A DNA stretch of 14,122 nt from JADJWR01 sp964509545 (GTDB taxonomy: Bacteria; Pseudomonadota; Gammaproteobacteria; Burkholderiales; Burkholderiaceae_F): NCBI GenBank assembly GCA_964509545.1, contig CAZDXQ010000071.1, positions 1-14,122 of the forward strand, read 5' to 3'. The translations under genes were made by a program, and so were the position numbers. Numbering within the stretch: position 1 is the stretch's first letter; every line of letters begins with the position of its first letter. The notes beneath the pieces are model-generated. The model worked only from the letters and a program-made list of their open reading frames with translations. It did no database searches and was not told where the DNA came from. Positions 7,122 to 14,088 of the stretch are shown here, piece after piece.

Positions 7122-7937
7122 ATGCAGTTCACCAACAAGGCTGCAGTGATCACCGGCGGCGCCAGCGGCATCGGCCGCGCCGTTGCCGCGGCGATGGCGC
7201 GGCGCGACGTCTCCGCAGTGGCGCTGGTCGACATGAGCGAGACGATCGAAGACGTCGCCACGAAGCTCAATGCCGAGGCCGGCCGCGCATTCGCGGTGCC
7301 TTTCTGCGGCGACACGACCGACGCGGCGTTCCGCACGCAGGTCTTCGATTCGATCAGTCGCAGGTTCGGCCCGGTGTCGCTGTGCGTGCCGGCGGCCGGC
7401 ATCACCCGCGACGACCTGGCCGTGCGCGTCGACAAGGCCACCGGCAAGGCGCGCATCTATCCGCTCGAGCAGTTCAAGCTCGTCGTCGACGTCAATCTGA
7501 TCGCCCCGGTGTACTGGGCGCTGGAGATGATCGGCCGCATCGCCGAGGACCGCGCCGCCCGGGGCCTGAAGCGCTGGAACGCCGATGAAGGCGTGCAGGG
7601 CTCGGTGGTGTTCATCGGCTCGATCTCGTCGCAGGGCAACCGCGGCCAGATCTCGTATGCGAGCACCAAGGCCGGCCTCGAGGGCGCAGCGGCAACGATC
7701 ATGAAGGAAGCGATGTACTACGGCGTGCGCTGCGGCGTCATCCATCCCGGATTCACCGACACGCCGATGGTGCGGGCGATGGGCATGGACTACGTGGCCA
7801 AGAACATCCTGCCGTTCACGCAGCTCGGCCGGCTGATCCAGCCCGAGGAGATCGCCGATGCCATCTGCTTCATGCTGGCCAACGCCGCGGTCAGCGGCGA
7901 ACTCTGGGTCGACGCCGGCTGGCACGCGCCGGCCTGA
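7122..7937 (+). CDS. SDR-family oxidoreductase, likely 3-hydroxyacyl-CoA/acetoacetyl-CoA reductase for PHA synthesis
   Basis: This 271-residue short-chain dehydrogenase has the nucleotide-binding motif TGGASGIG (11-18). D37 ends the second strand, which points to NAD(H), not NADP(H). The catalytic tetrad is visible as N125 (VVDVNLIAP), S167 (IGSISS), Y179 and K183 (YASTK). The usual NNAG motif is replaced by PAAG (90-93). The Ser-Tyr distance is 12 rather than the common 13, and a loop with KATGKARIYPLEQ precedes N125. The C-terminus ends in the typical GELWVDAGW. It sits directly before the PHA synthase gene, so an acyl-CoA reductase supplying or recycling (R)-3-hydroxyacyl-CoA is the best guess. 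It is not a canonical PhaB, and other alcohol or ketone substrates remain possible. ATG 7122 has GGGAGG at 7112-7117. Confidence 0.85.
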   Translation: MQFTNKAAVITGGASGIGRAVAAAMARRDVSAVALVDMSETIEDVATKLNAEAGRAFAVPFCGDTTDAAFRTQVFDSISRRFGPVSLCVPAAGITRDDLAVRVDKATGKARIYPLEQFKLVVDVNLIAPVYWALEMIGRIAEDRAARGLKRWNADEGVQGSVVFIGSISSQGNRGQISYASTKAGLEGAAATIMKEAMYYGVRCGVIHPGFTDTPMVRAMGMDYVAKNILPFTQLGRLIQPEEIADAICFMLANAAVSGELWVDAGWHAPA

Positions 7938-7991
7938 CTCGTGCCAACGCGGCCCGCCGGGCCGTTTCCCGATCGCTTCGATGATGCCGAC

Positions 7992-9737
7992 ATGACCCCC
8001 AAGAACACAGCCGCTGCCGGCGGCCGCGACTTCGACCGCGAGTTCCGCGCCCAGGTGGCGCAGATGACCGCCGGGCTTGCGCCGACGGCGTTCACCACGG
8101 CCTGGGCCGACTGGGCAATGCACCTGGCGCTGGCGCCGGCCAAGCAGAACGAACTGCAGCAGTGCATTGCCCTGCGCGCGCAGGACACCTGGGCCTTCGC
8201 CCTGCGCGCGATGTTGGGCGCGCCTGTGGCGCCGGCACAGGGCTTCGCCGGCGACCCCGACCCGCGCTTCGATGCGCCGGAGTGGTCGCAGTTTCCGTTC
8301 AATGTCCTGGCGCGCGCCTACCAGAACAACGTGGCGCTGCTGAAGAATGCCGTGCGCGACGTCGATGGCGTCACCGAATATCACGACCAGCTGCTGGAGT
8401 TCGCGCTGCGCATGCTGTTCGATGCGGCCTCGCCGTCCAACTTCCTGCCGTCGAATCCCGAACTGCTGTCGCTGACGCTCGCCGAAGGCGGACAGAACCT
8501 GGCGCAGGGCGTGCGGAACCTGCTCGAAGACGCGCAGCGCGCGATCCACGGCCTCGAACCGGTCGGCGCCGAGAAGTTCACCGTCGGCGAGACCGTCGCC
8601 GCCACAGCCGGCAAGGTCGTCTTCCGCAACGAGCTGATCGAGCTGATCCAGTACACGCCGACGACGAAGAACGTCTACGCCGAGCCGCTGCTGATCGTGC
8701 CGGCGTGGATCATGAAGTACTACATCCTCGATCTGAGCCCGCGCAATTCGCTGATCAAGTATCTGGTCGACCAGGGCCACACGGTGTTCGCGATGTCGTG
8801 GAAGAACCCCGACGAGAAGGATCGCGACATCGGCATGGAGGATTACGTCCGCAAAGGTTTCTTCGCCGCGCTCGACGCGGTAGCGGCGATCGTGCCGGAC
8901 GCGAAGGTGCACACGATCGGCTACTGCATCGGCGGCACGCTGCTGGCGATCGGCGCGGCGGCGCTGGCGCGCGAGCAGGACGAGCGGCTGGCGTCGATCA
9001 CGCTGTTTGCGGCGCAGACCGACTTCACCGAACCCGGCGAACTGGCCTTCTTCATCAATCCGAGCCAGTTGGCGATGCTCGAGGCGTCGATGCATCGCAA
9101 GGGCGTGCTCGAGAGCAAGCAGATGAGCGGCGCCTTCATGATGCTGCGCGCGAAGGACCTGCTCTGGCAGCCGATCGTCAACACGTACGTGAAGGGCAAG
9201 CGCGACCCGATGATCGACCTGATGGCGTGGAATGCCGACGGCACGCGCATGCCGTGGCGGATGCACTCGGAGTACCTGTATCGGCTGTTCCTCGACAACG
9301 AGCTGGCGACCAACCGCTTCCCGATCGGCGGCCGGCTGGTGCGGCTGTCGGACATCCGCGTGCCGATGTTCGTGGTCGGCACCGAAACCGACCACGTCGC
9401 GCCGTGGAAGTCGGTGTACAAGATCGACAACCTGGTGCGCTCGGACGACTTCACCTTCCTGCTGACCGCCGGCGGCCACAACGCCGGCATCGTCTGCGGG
9501 CCGGTCAATCCGAAGCGGCACTACCGCATCAAAACACGCCGGCTGGCCGACCCGCACATGGCACCCGAGGAGTGGGTCGAGGCGGCGAGCAAGCACGACG
9601 GCTCGTGGTGGCCGGCGCTGCATCGCTGGCTCGCCGCGCATTCCGGCGGCAAGGGCAAGCCGCCGTCGATGGGCGCGCTGCGCAGGGGCTATCCGGTCGT
9701 CGACGAAGCGCCGGGCCGGTACGTTCGGCAGCGCTAG
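7992..9737 (+). CDS. phaC: Class I-type polyhydroxyalkanoate synthase
   Basis: This protein of about 581 residues polymerises (R)-3-hydroxyacyl-CoA into PHA at the granule surface, releasing CoA. The N-terminal domain contains AASPSNFLPSNPELL, and the alpha/beta-hydrolase core follows. The nucleophile C312 lies in the lipase-like box GYCIGG, D467 in GTETDHVAPW and H496 in AGGHNAGIV; these form the catalytic triad with the expected spacing. YYILDLSP, VFAMSWKNPD and HHGSWW-like KHDGSWWPAL, with the end APGRYVRQR, are shared with class I enzymes. Length also fits class I (about 560-600), which needs no PhaE or PhaR subunit. The ATG at 7992 is preferred; a GTG at 7941, 3 bases after the SDR stop, is an in-frame alternative adding 17 residues. 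Neither has a clear ribosome-binding site, so coupling to the SDR gene is plausible. No phaA or phasin gene is nearby. Confidence 0.93.
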   Translation: MTPKNTAAAGGRDFDREFRAQVAQMTAGLAPTAFTTAWADWAMHLALAPAKQNELQQCIALRAQDTWAFALRAMLGAPVAPAQGFAGDPDPRFDAPEWSQFPFNVLARAYQNNVALLKNAVRDVDGVTEYHDQLLEFALRMLFDAASPSNFLPSNPELLSLTLAEGGQNLAQGVRNLLEDAQRAIHGLEPVGAEKFTVGETVAATAGKVVFRNELIELIQYTPTTKNVYAEPLLIVPAWIMKYYILDLSPRNSLIKYLVDQGHTVFAMSWKNPDEKDRDIGMEDYVRKGFFAALDAVAAIVPDAKVHTIGYCIGGTLLAIGAAALAREQDERLASITLFAAQTDFTEPGELAFFINPSQLAMLEASMHRKGVLESKQMSGAFMMLRAKDLLWQPIVNTYVKGKRDPMIDLMAWNADGTRMPWRMHSEYLYRLFLDNELATNRFPIGGRLVRLSDIRVPMFVVGTETDHVAPWKSVYKIDNLVRSDDFTFLLTAGGHNAGIVCGPVNPKRHYRIKTRRLADPHMAPEEWVEAASKHDGSWWPALHRWLAAHSGGKGKPPSMGALRRGYPVVDEAPGRYVRQR

Positions 9738-9751
9738 CGCGAAAGTTCCGT

Positions 9752-10261
9752 TCAGGCCGCCTGCAGCGCGCGCGCGGCCGCATCGACCGCCGCCTCCAGC
9801 GGCAGGGCGACGTCGATGACGATCGCCTCGGCCGGCGGCTCGAGCGTGGCGAACTGGCTGTCGAGCAGGCTCGCCGGCATGTAGCGGTGCTGCCGCGCGG
9901 CCAGTCGCGCGGCGATGATTTCGCCGCTGCCGGCCAGGTGCACGAAGCGGAGTTCGGGCACACCGGCCGCCAGGGCGTCGCGGTAGCGCTGTTTCAGCGC
10001 CGAACAGGCGAGCACCACCGCTTCGCCGGCGGCGACGGCGTCGCGCAGCCTGGCATTCAGCAGCGCCAGCCAAGGCGCGCGATCGGCGTCATCGAGCGGG
10101 ATGCCGGCGCGCATCTTCTCGACGTTGGCCGGAGGGTGCAGGTCGTCGGCATCGATGTAGCGCGCGTTCAGCCGCTGCGCCAGTCGGCTGCCGACCGCCG
10201 TCTTGCCGCAGCCGGAGACGCCCATCACAACGACGGCCAGCGGCGGCTGCGCGGCGTTCAC
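9752..10261 (-). CDS. gntK: Gluconokinase
   Basis: The 169-residue cytosolic kinase phosphorylates D-gluconate with ATP to 6-phosphogluconate. The Walker A loop GVSGCGKT lies at residues 14-21. IDADDLHPPANVEKMRAGIP (36-55) is the family signature for the substrate site, followed by DDADRAPWL. ACSALKQRYRD (85-95) and HRYMPASLLDSQFATLE (126-141) are the other conserved blocks. Length matches GntK/IdnK enzymes. The start is GTG at 10261-10259, which overlaps the stop of the 6-phosphogluconate dehydrogenase gene as GTGA; this is the classic arrangement for translational coupling. Its product is the substrate of that upstream enzyme. It is convergent with phaC, with only 14 bases between the stops. 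Confidence 0.94.
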   Translation of the reverse strand: MNAAQPPLAVVVMGVSGCGKTAVGSRLAQRLNARYIDADDLHPPANVEKMRAGIPLDDADRAPWLALLNARLRDAVAAGEAVVLACSALKQRYRDALAAGVPELRFVHLAGSGEIIAARLAARQHRYMPASLLDSQFATLEPPAEAIVIDVALPLEAAVDAAARALQAA

Positions 10262-11208
10262 TTGCCCTTGACCGGATGCCCGCCGAATCCCTTGCGCATC
10301 AACGCCAGCAGACGGTTGGCGGTGTCGGCGCGGCCTTGCGAATCGAACCGGCTCATCAGCGCCAGCGCGATCACCGGCGCCGGCGTGCCCTGCCGGATCG
10401 CTTCCTCGACGGTCCAGCGGCCTTCGCCCGAATCGGCCACGTGCGGCTGCACGGCGTCGAGCGCGCCGGGCTCGGCAAGCGCGGCAGCGGTGAGGTCGAG
10501 CAACCACGAGCGGATCACCGAGCCGTGGCGCCACACCTCGCCCACCCGGGCGAGGTCCAGGCCATATTCGCTGCCTTCGAGCAGCGCGAAGCCCTCGGCG
10601 TAGGCCTGCATCGCGCCGTATTCGATGCCGTTGTGGATCATCTTGACGAAGTGGCCCGAGCCCGGCGCGCCGCAGTGCAGCCAGCCGCGGTCGGGCGCCG
10701 GCGCGAGCAGGCGCGCCAGCGCCGCCACGCGCGGCGCGGCCGCGGCATCGGCGCCGAACATCAGGCAGTAGCCGTTGTCCAGGCCCCATACGCCGCCGGA
10801 GACGCCGCAGTCGGCGAACGACACGCCACGCGCGGCGAAGGCTTCGGCGCGGCGACGTGAGTCGCGGTGGTCGGCATTGCCGCCGTCGATCACGAGGTCA
10901 CCGGGCGCAAGCGCATCGAGCAAGGCGTCGATCGCCGATTGCGTCGGGCCGCCGGAAGGCAGCATCAGCCACACCGTGCGCGGCTCGGTCAGCGCGTCGA
11001 TGGCCGCTTCCAGCGTGGCGTGCACGCTGATGCCGGCCGTGCCGCGCAGCGCGACGCGCGCGCCGGCATCGGGATCGACACCGTGCACGACCAGGCCGCC
11101 GCGGGCGAGACGGCGCGCCATGTTCGCACCCATCCGCCCGAGGCCGACCATGGCCAGCGCAGCCACAGGCGCGGCAGCGGGCGAATCCGCGATCGGGTCA
11201 GTCGGCAT
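10258..11208 (-). CDS. gnd: 6-phosphogluconate dehydrogenase, decarboxylating (short, probably NAD-dependent form)
   Basis: This protein of about 316 residues oxidises and decarboxylates 6-phosphogluconate to ribulose 5-phosphate. It has the Rossmann motif GLGRMG (22-27), the substrate motif GVSGGVWG (135-142) and GHFVKMIHNGIEYGAMQAY (185-203) with catalytic K189, N193 and E196. Length matches the short bacterial form (about 300), not the 470-residue NADP enzyme. D45 in VHGVDPDAG replaces the NRT motif used for the NADP phosphate, so NAD is the likely cofactor. I chose ATG 11208 because it gives a short alanine-rich lead before the first strand; the frame is open to 11343, but that part looks non-coding. 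No clear ribosome-binding site is seen. It is the first gene of the operon with gntK. Confidence 0.92.
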   Translation of the reverse strand: MPTDPIADSPAAAPVAALAMVGLGRMGANMARRLARGGLVVHGVDPDAGARVALRGTAGISVHATLEAAIDALTEPRTVWLMLPSGGPTQSAIDALLDALAPGDLVIDGGNADHRDSRRRAEAFAARGVSFADCGVSGGVWGLDNGYCLMFGADAAAAPRVAALARLLAPAPDRGWLHCGAPGSGHFVKMIHNGIEYGAMQAYAEGFALLEGSEYGLDLARVGEVWRHGSVIRSWLLDLTAAALAEPGALDAVQPHVADSGEGRWTVEEAIRQGTPAPVIALALMSRFDSQGRADTANRLLALMRKGFGGHPVKGK

Positions 11209-11438
11209 CGCCGACGATGATAGGCCACGTCTTCCGTGCCGAGGCGATCGACATGCCGGCCGCAACGGCGCGCATCGGGCCGCCCGACGTCCCCGAAACA
11301 CCGCCGGCAATTCGCCTTGAACGATGCTTCCGCCTGCGGGCATCGATGCGCCGCAGTCGCGGGCCTGGAAATCAACGGCGGCGGGTCACAGCGGCGCAAC
11401 GGCCGCGGGCGCCGCTGCCTTGACCACGATTCGAAAGA

Positions 11439-12263
11439 TCAGTGCGCCGTCGGCGCGAACGAGCGGATGTCGATCCGGCCGTCGCGCGCATGCAGAAGCG
11501 CGCCCTGCGGCACTTCGGCCCAGATCTCGGCGAAACCGCCGATCGGCTCGGAGACGATCGAGCGCGCCCGCTCGCCGACGGCGACCGCGACATCCGGCAT
11601 CAGTTCGGCAATGTCCTTGACGTCGCGGCTGTGAAACAGCGACGGCGCGTTGCCGTCGCTGGCATAACGCACCGCCCAGATCGATTCGCCGTCGGTGACA
11701 CCGAGGGTCATGCGCAGCGGATCGGCGACACCGCGCTCGCGCGCGGCCTGCTCCACGCACCCCGCCATTTTCGCCAGCGCGCCGGCCACGTCCGCTTCGA
11801 GGCCGAAGGTCAGGGCAAGGTAGAACATCACCTCCGAATCGGTCGTGCCCTGGATGCAGCTGAACAGCGCCGGGTCGACCCGCAGCAGCAGGTCGCGGCG
11901 CAGCTTCTCGATGTCGCGCACCTCGCCGTTGTGCACGAACAGCCAGCGTCCGTAACGGAACGGATGGCAGTTGGTTTCCTGCACTGCGGCCAACGTGCTG
12001 GCGCGCACGTGAGCGAAGAACAGGCGGGAATCGATCTGCGCCGCGAGGTCGCGCAGGTTGAAGTCGTTCCATGCCGGTCGCAGGCTGCGGAACAGACCGG
12101 GATACGGACGCGGTCCATACCAGCCGACGCCGAAGCCATCGCCATTGGTCGCCTTGCTGCTCGTGCGCGAGTTCATGCTCTGGTCGATCAGATTGTGGTC
12201 GGCCTTGAACAGGAAGGCTTCGAGGGGAATCGGATTGCCCGCGTAGGCCACCCATCGACACAT
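11439..12263 (-). CDS. Class II glutamine amidotransferase (YafJ-like)
   Basis: The 274-residue protein begins Met-Cys-Arg-Trp; after Met removal C2 would be the N-terminal nucleophile that hydrolyses glutamine. Other N-terminal-nucleophile glutaminase signatures follow in order: NGDGFGVGWY (40-49), HVRAST (85-90, R87 for the glutamine carboxylate), ETNCHPF (96-102), FVHNGEV (109-115, N112-G113 oxyanion hole) and GTTDSE (139-144, D142 for the amino group). No synthase domain is attached, so the ammonia acceptor, if any, must be another protein or the enzyme is a stand-alone hydrolase. ATG 12263 is preferred over an in-frame GTG at 12269 because only it places Cys at position 2; GGGAG lies 8 bases upstream. 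It has no operon partner here, lying 230 bases from gnd and over 500 from the cytochrome gene. Confidence 0.9.
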   Translation of the reverse strand: MCRWVAYAGNPIPLEAFLFKADHNLIDQSMNSRTSSKATNGDGFGVGWYGPRPYPGLFRSLRPAWNDFNLRDLAAQIDSRLFFAHVRASTLAAVQETNCHPFRYGRWLFVHNGEVRDIEKLRRDLLLRVDPALFSCIQGTTDSEVMFYLALTFGLEADVAGALAKMAGCVEQAARERGVADPLRMTLGVTDGESIWAVRYASDGNAPSLFHSRDVKDIAELMPDVAVAVGERARSIVSEPIGGFAEIWAEVPQGALLHARDGRIDIRSFAPTAH

Positions 12264-12807
12264 CGTCACTGCTCCCGTACGGCGGACGCCGGGCCGGCTG
12301 CCTCATCGCGGACGCGTCCGTGCGCGCAAGCCCCGCTGCGGCCGGGCGAGGCCGGCCTGCCGTCCGATGCCTCGATGCGCCGCAGGGCATCGCCGCAGCC
12401 GCCCGGCGATGTCCGCCTCATCTTATTGCGAGTTCGGCCAGCGCGGTTCGCGAAGGCGCCGGCGGGTGAACTGCCGGACGCGGAGGTGGTGCACCGGCGC
12501 GCTAGCAGCAGGCCGGCGGCGAAGTGCGCCGCTTCTACGACCAGTTCCACGTCATCGCGCGGCGACAGAGCGTCCGCTGGAAGATCGCCGTCGACGACGA
12601 CTCATCGGAGAACGGCAGCATCGGCGCGGAGCACTTCAGCGCCGCACATGCGATCGACGACGACGCGCGTTACTGAAGCGGCACCGGCTCGGCCCGCATG
12701 GCGGCGTATCCCGTCGCTGACTGGGGTTGGACCAACGGCACTGCTCGCGCCTTGCCCGGCGAGCCGCAGCACGCCGTCGCACGTACGAATGACCCGCGAA
12801 GAAGCAC
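12264..12807. other. Long stretch without a recognised gene
   Basis: These 544 bases between the amidotransferase start and the cytochrome gene stop contain no protein I recognise on either strand. Open frames here are arginine- and alanine-rich and look like by-products of high G+C. The one exception is the short coding-like frame at 12524-12676, listed separately. Bases 12264-12300 should hold the amidotransferase leader and promoter. The remainder could be decayed coding DNA or a non-coding region. Confidence 0.5.
12524..12676 (+). CDS. Short coding-like ORF, possible small protein or gene remnant
   Basis: Starting from a GTG at 12524, the frame encodes about 50 residues, with segments FYDQFHVIARRQSVRWKIAV and DDDSSENGSIGAEHFSAAHA, ending DDDARY and TGA. 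Amino-acid composition is balanced, unlike shadow frames around it, and 45 of 50 sense codons end in G or C, as in the real genes here. An in-frame TAG lies 24 bases upstream (12503-12505) and no ribosome-binding site precedes the GTG. It may therefore be the surviving 3' part of a gene broken by a frameshift or deletion. I do not recognise a family. A chance frame in G+C-rich DNA cannot be excluded. Confidence 0.35.
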   Translation: MRRFYDQFHVIARRQSVRWKIAVDDDSSENGSIGAEHFSAAHAIDDDARY

Positions 12808-13323
12808 TCAATCGCGCACGAAATCGAGCAGGTGCAGCGCCACGCCAAGCACATGCAGCAGCACGAGCGCGGCGCAACTGCGCGCGGCCACGATGTGAAC
12901 CTCGCGCCACGCGACCGCGGCCTCTGCTCCCTGCACGACGAACCACGCGGCGCCGCTGAGCCCGGCGGCCAGCGTCGCCAGAAGAAGCAGCCCCTCGATC
13001 AGCGCCAACAGCCCGCCACCCTCGACCGTGGGCAGCCGGCCACGCAGCAGCCCGGTGAGATCGCCGCCGACCGCGGCAAGGTCACCGCCGAGCCATGGCA
13101 AGTACTGGCGCCAGCGCCCGCCCTGCATGCAACCGGCCGTATAGACGACGCCCATCGCCAGCGCGGCGAAACCGAGCACGACGTGGCTGGTGTTGATCCA
13201 GTCCGCCTCCTCCGGCATCTGCTGGTACATGCCGATCCACGGACTGCCGAGGATCAGCCACGCGACGGCGAGCGCAAGGCCCAGGTGCAGCGGCCCGTTC
13301 AGACGGTCGAGCAGCGCCTGCAC
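12808..13323 (-). CDS. Four-helix b-type cytochrome-like membrane protein linked to hemG
   Basis: The 171-residue protein has four predicted membrane helices, at about residues 12-32, 46-66, 104-132 and 143-168. Histidines lie at positions suited to haem: H13 (GPLHLGL), H47 (NTSHVVLG), H143 (WREVHIVAARS), and H157 and H164 (LLHVLGVALH). This layout resembles cytochrome b561 and related b-type electron-transfer subunits. The start is GTG at 13323, 11 bases after the hemG stop. The sequence TAGGA, made from that stop codon, forms the ribosome-binding site 9 bases away, so translation is likely coupled to hemG. A role in passing electrons between HemG or quinone and the membrane is an inference from context. 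It could instead be an unrelated cytochrome or a haem-binding membrane protein. Confidence 0.72.
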   Translation of the reverse strand: MQALLDRLNGPLHLGLALAVAWLILGSPWIGMYQQMPEEADWINTSHVVLGFAALAMGVVYTAGCMQGGRWRQYLPWLGGDLAAVGGDLTGLLRGRLPTVEGGGLLALIEGLLLLATLAAGLSGAAWFVVQGAEAAVAWREVHIVAARSCAALVLLHVLGVALHLLDFVRD

Positions 13324-13334
13324 CGCGCCGTGTC

Positions 13335-13877
13335 CTAGGCGCCGCGGCCGTCCGCCAGCGCCGCCACCTCGCCGGCAAAGCGCTCGACCTCGTCCCAGTT
13401 GGTGAACTGCACCCTCGTGTTGAAGTCGGTCGGGCCTTTGTTGATCCACATGACGAAGCGCATCATGTGCTTGTCGATCGGCCCGTAGCGCGAGTAGTCG
13501 AGTTCGCCGGCGAACACGCCGGTGAGCTTCGGCTGCCACGGCGATTTCGCCAGCAGCCGCTTCAGGTACGGATTGGTCTGCGGCGTGTTCTTTGCCGGCT
13601 TGCGCGCGACCAGATTGACCGAGAACAGCGCGCTCGGCTTGCCGTCGAGCAGCGCCTTGTGCCTGCGGATGAACTCGAGCACGGACGGATGATGCTTGCC
13701 GTGCTTGATGCTGGCGCCGATGACGATCGCATCGAACGCCGCCGGATCGACGGCGGCTGCGGCGAGCGGCGCCACCTCGGCCTGCTGTCCCCGCCGCCGC
13801 AGGCCATCCTGGATGCGTTCGCAGATCTGCTTGGACAGACCGTAGACGGTGGAATACAGCAGAAGTGTGTTGGCCAT
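13335..13877 (-). CDS. hemG: Quinone-dependent protoporphyrinogen IX dehydrogenase (flavodoxin-like)
   Basis: The 180-residue protein matches E. coli HemG in size and at key blocks. The FMN-binding start is LLLYSTVYGLSKQI (4-17), followed by IVIGASIKHGKHHPSVLEFI, then FSVNLVARKPAKNTPQTNPY, the long insertion typical of HemG and absent from ordinary flavodoxins. The end is FTNWDEVERFAGEVAAL. HemG oxidises protoporphyrinogen IX to protoporphyrin IX, the penultimate step of haem synthesis, passing electrons to menaquinone or ubiquinone at the inner membrane. ATG 13877 is preceded by AGAAGGG about 7 bases upstream; upstream open frame is low-complexity. It heads a two-gene unit with the b-type cytochrome. 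A perfect inverted repeat at 13894-13910 lies just before the ribosome-binding site. Many proteobacteria use HemJ or HemY instead. Confidence 0.93.
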   Translation of the reverse strand: MANTLLLYSTVYGLSKQICERIQDGLRRRGQQAEVAPLAAAAVDPAAFDAIVIGASIKHGKHHPSVLEFIRRHKALLDGKPSALFSVNLVARKPAKNTPQTNPYLKRLLAKSPWQPKLTGVFAGELDYSRYGPIDKHMMRFVMWINKGPTDFNTRVQFTNWDEVERFAGEVAALADGRGA

Positions 13878-13893
13878 TGCGAGCCCTTCTTCG

Positions 13894-13910
13894 TCCCGAC
13901 CCGGTCGGGA
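13894..13910. promoter_or_regulatory. Inverted repeat in the hemG leader
   Basis: TCCCGACC (13894-13901) and GGTCGGGA (13903-13910) are exact reverse complements around a single C. The dyad lies 17 bases upstream of the hemG start and next to its ribosome-binding site. As DNA it could be an operator for a dimeric repressor; as RNA it could form a 7-bp stem with a 3-base loop that affects hemG translation. No regulator is identified. Confidence 0.45.
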
Positions 13911-14088
13911 GGCCCCAGACGCGCGCAAGGCTAGCAGCGCGCTGCGCGCCATTCGCTGACCAAAGTCATGGGCGCAGCCGGACTTCGCCGGAGGCTCGTC
14001 GCCGGCCTTGCGCGGCGTCAAGCGGGCGCAGCGTTGCGGCAAACCGTGCGGGAGCGGCACGCGCCCGCGCTAGTGTAGTGTCTCGCAA

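Noticed and set aside
7089..10073. A 994-codon open frame on the minus strand opposite SDR, phaC and part of gntK.
   Set aside because: Its protein is rich in Arg, His, Ala and Gly with no domain pattern, while the opposite strand carries complete catalytic motifs. This is the usual mirror frame of G+C-rich genes.
8162..10603. An 813-codon plus-strand frame overlapping phaC, gntK and gnd.
   Set aside because: It crosses three well-supported genes in other frames and has arginine-rich low-information sequence.
12266..12550. Minus-strand frame of 94 codons (MELVVEAAHFAAG...).
   Set aside because: It overlaps the amidotransferase start region, and its second half is low-complexity; no motif or ribosome-binding site supports it.
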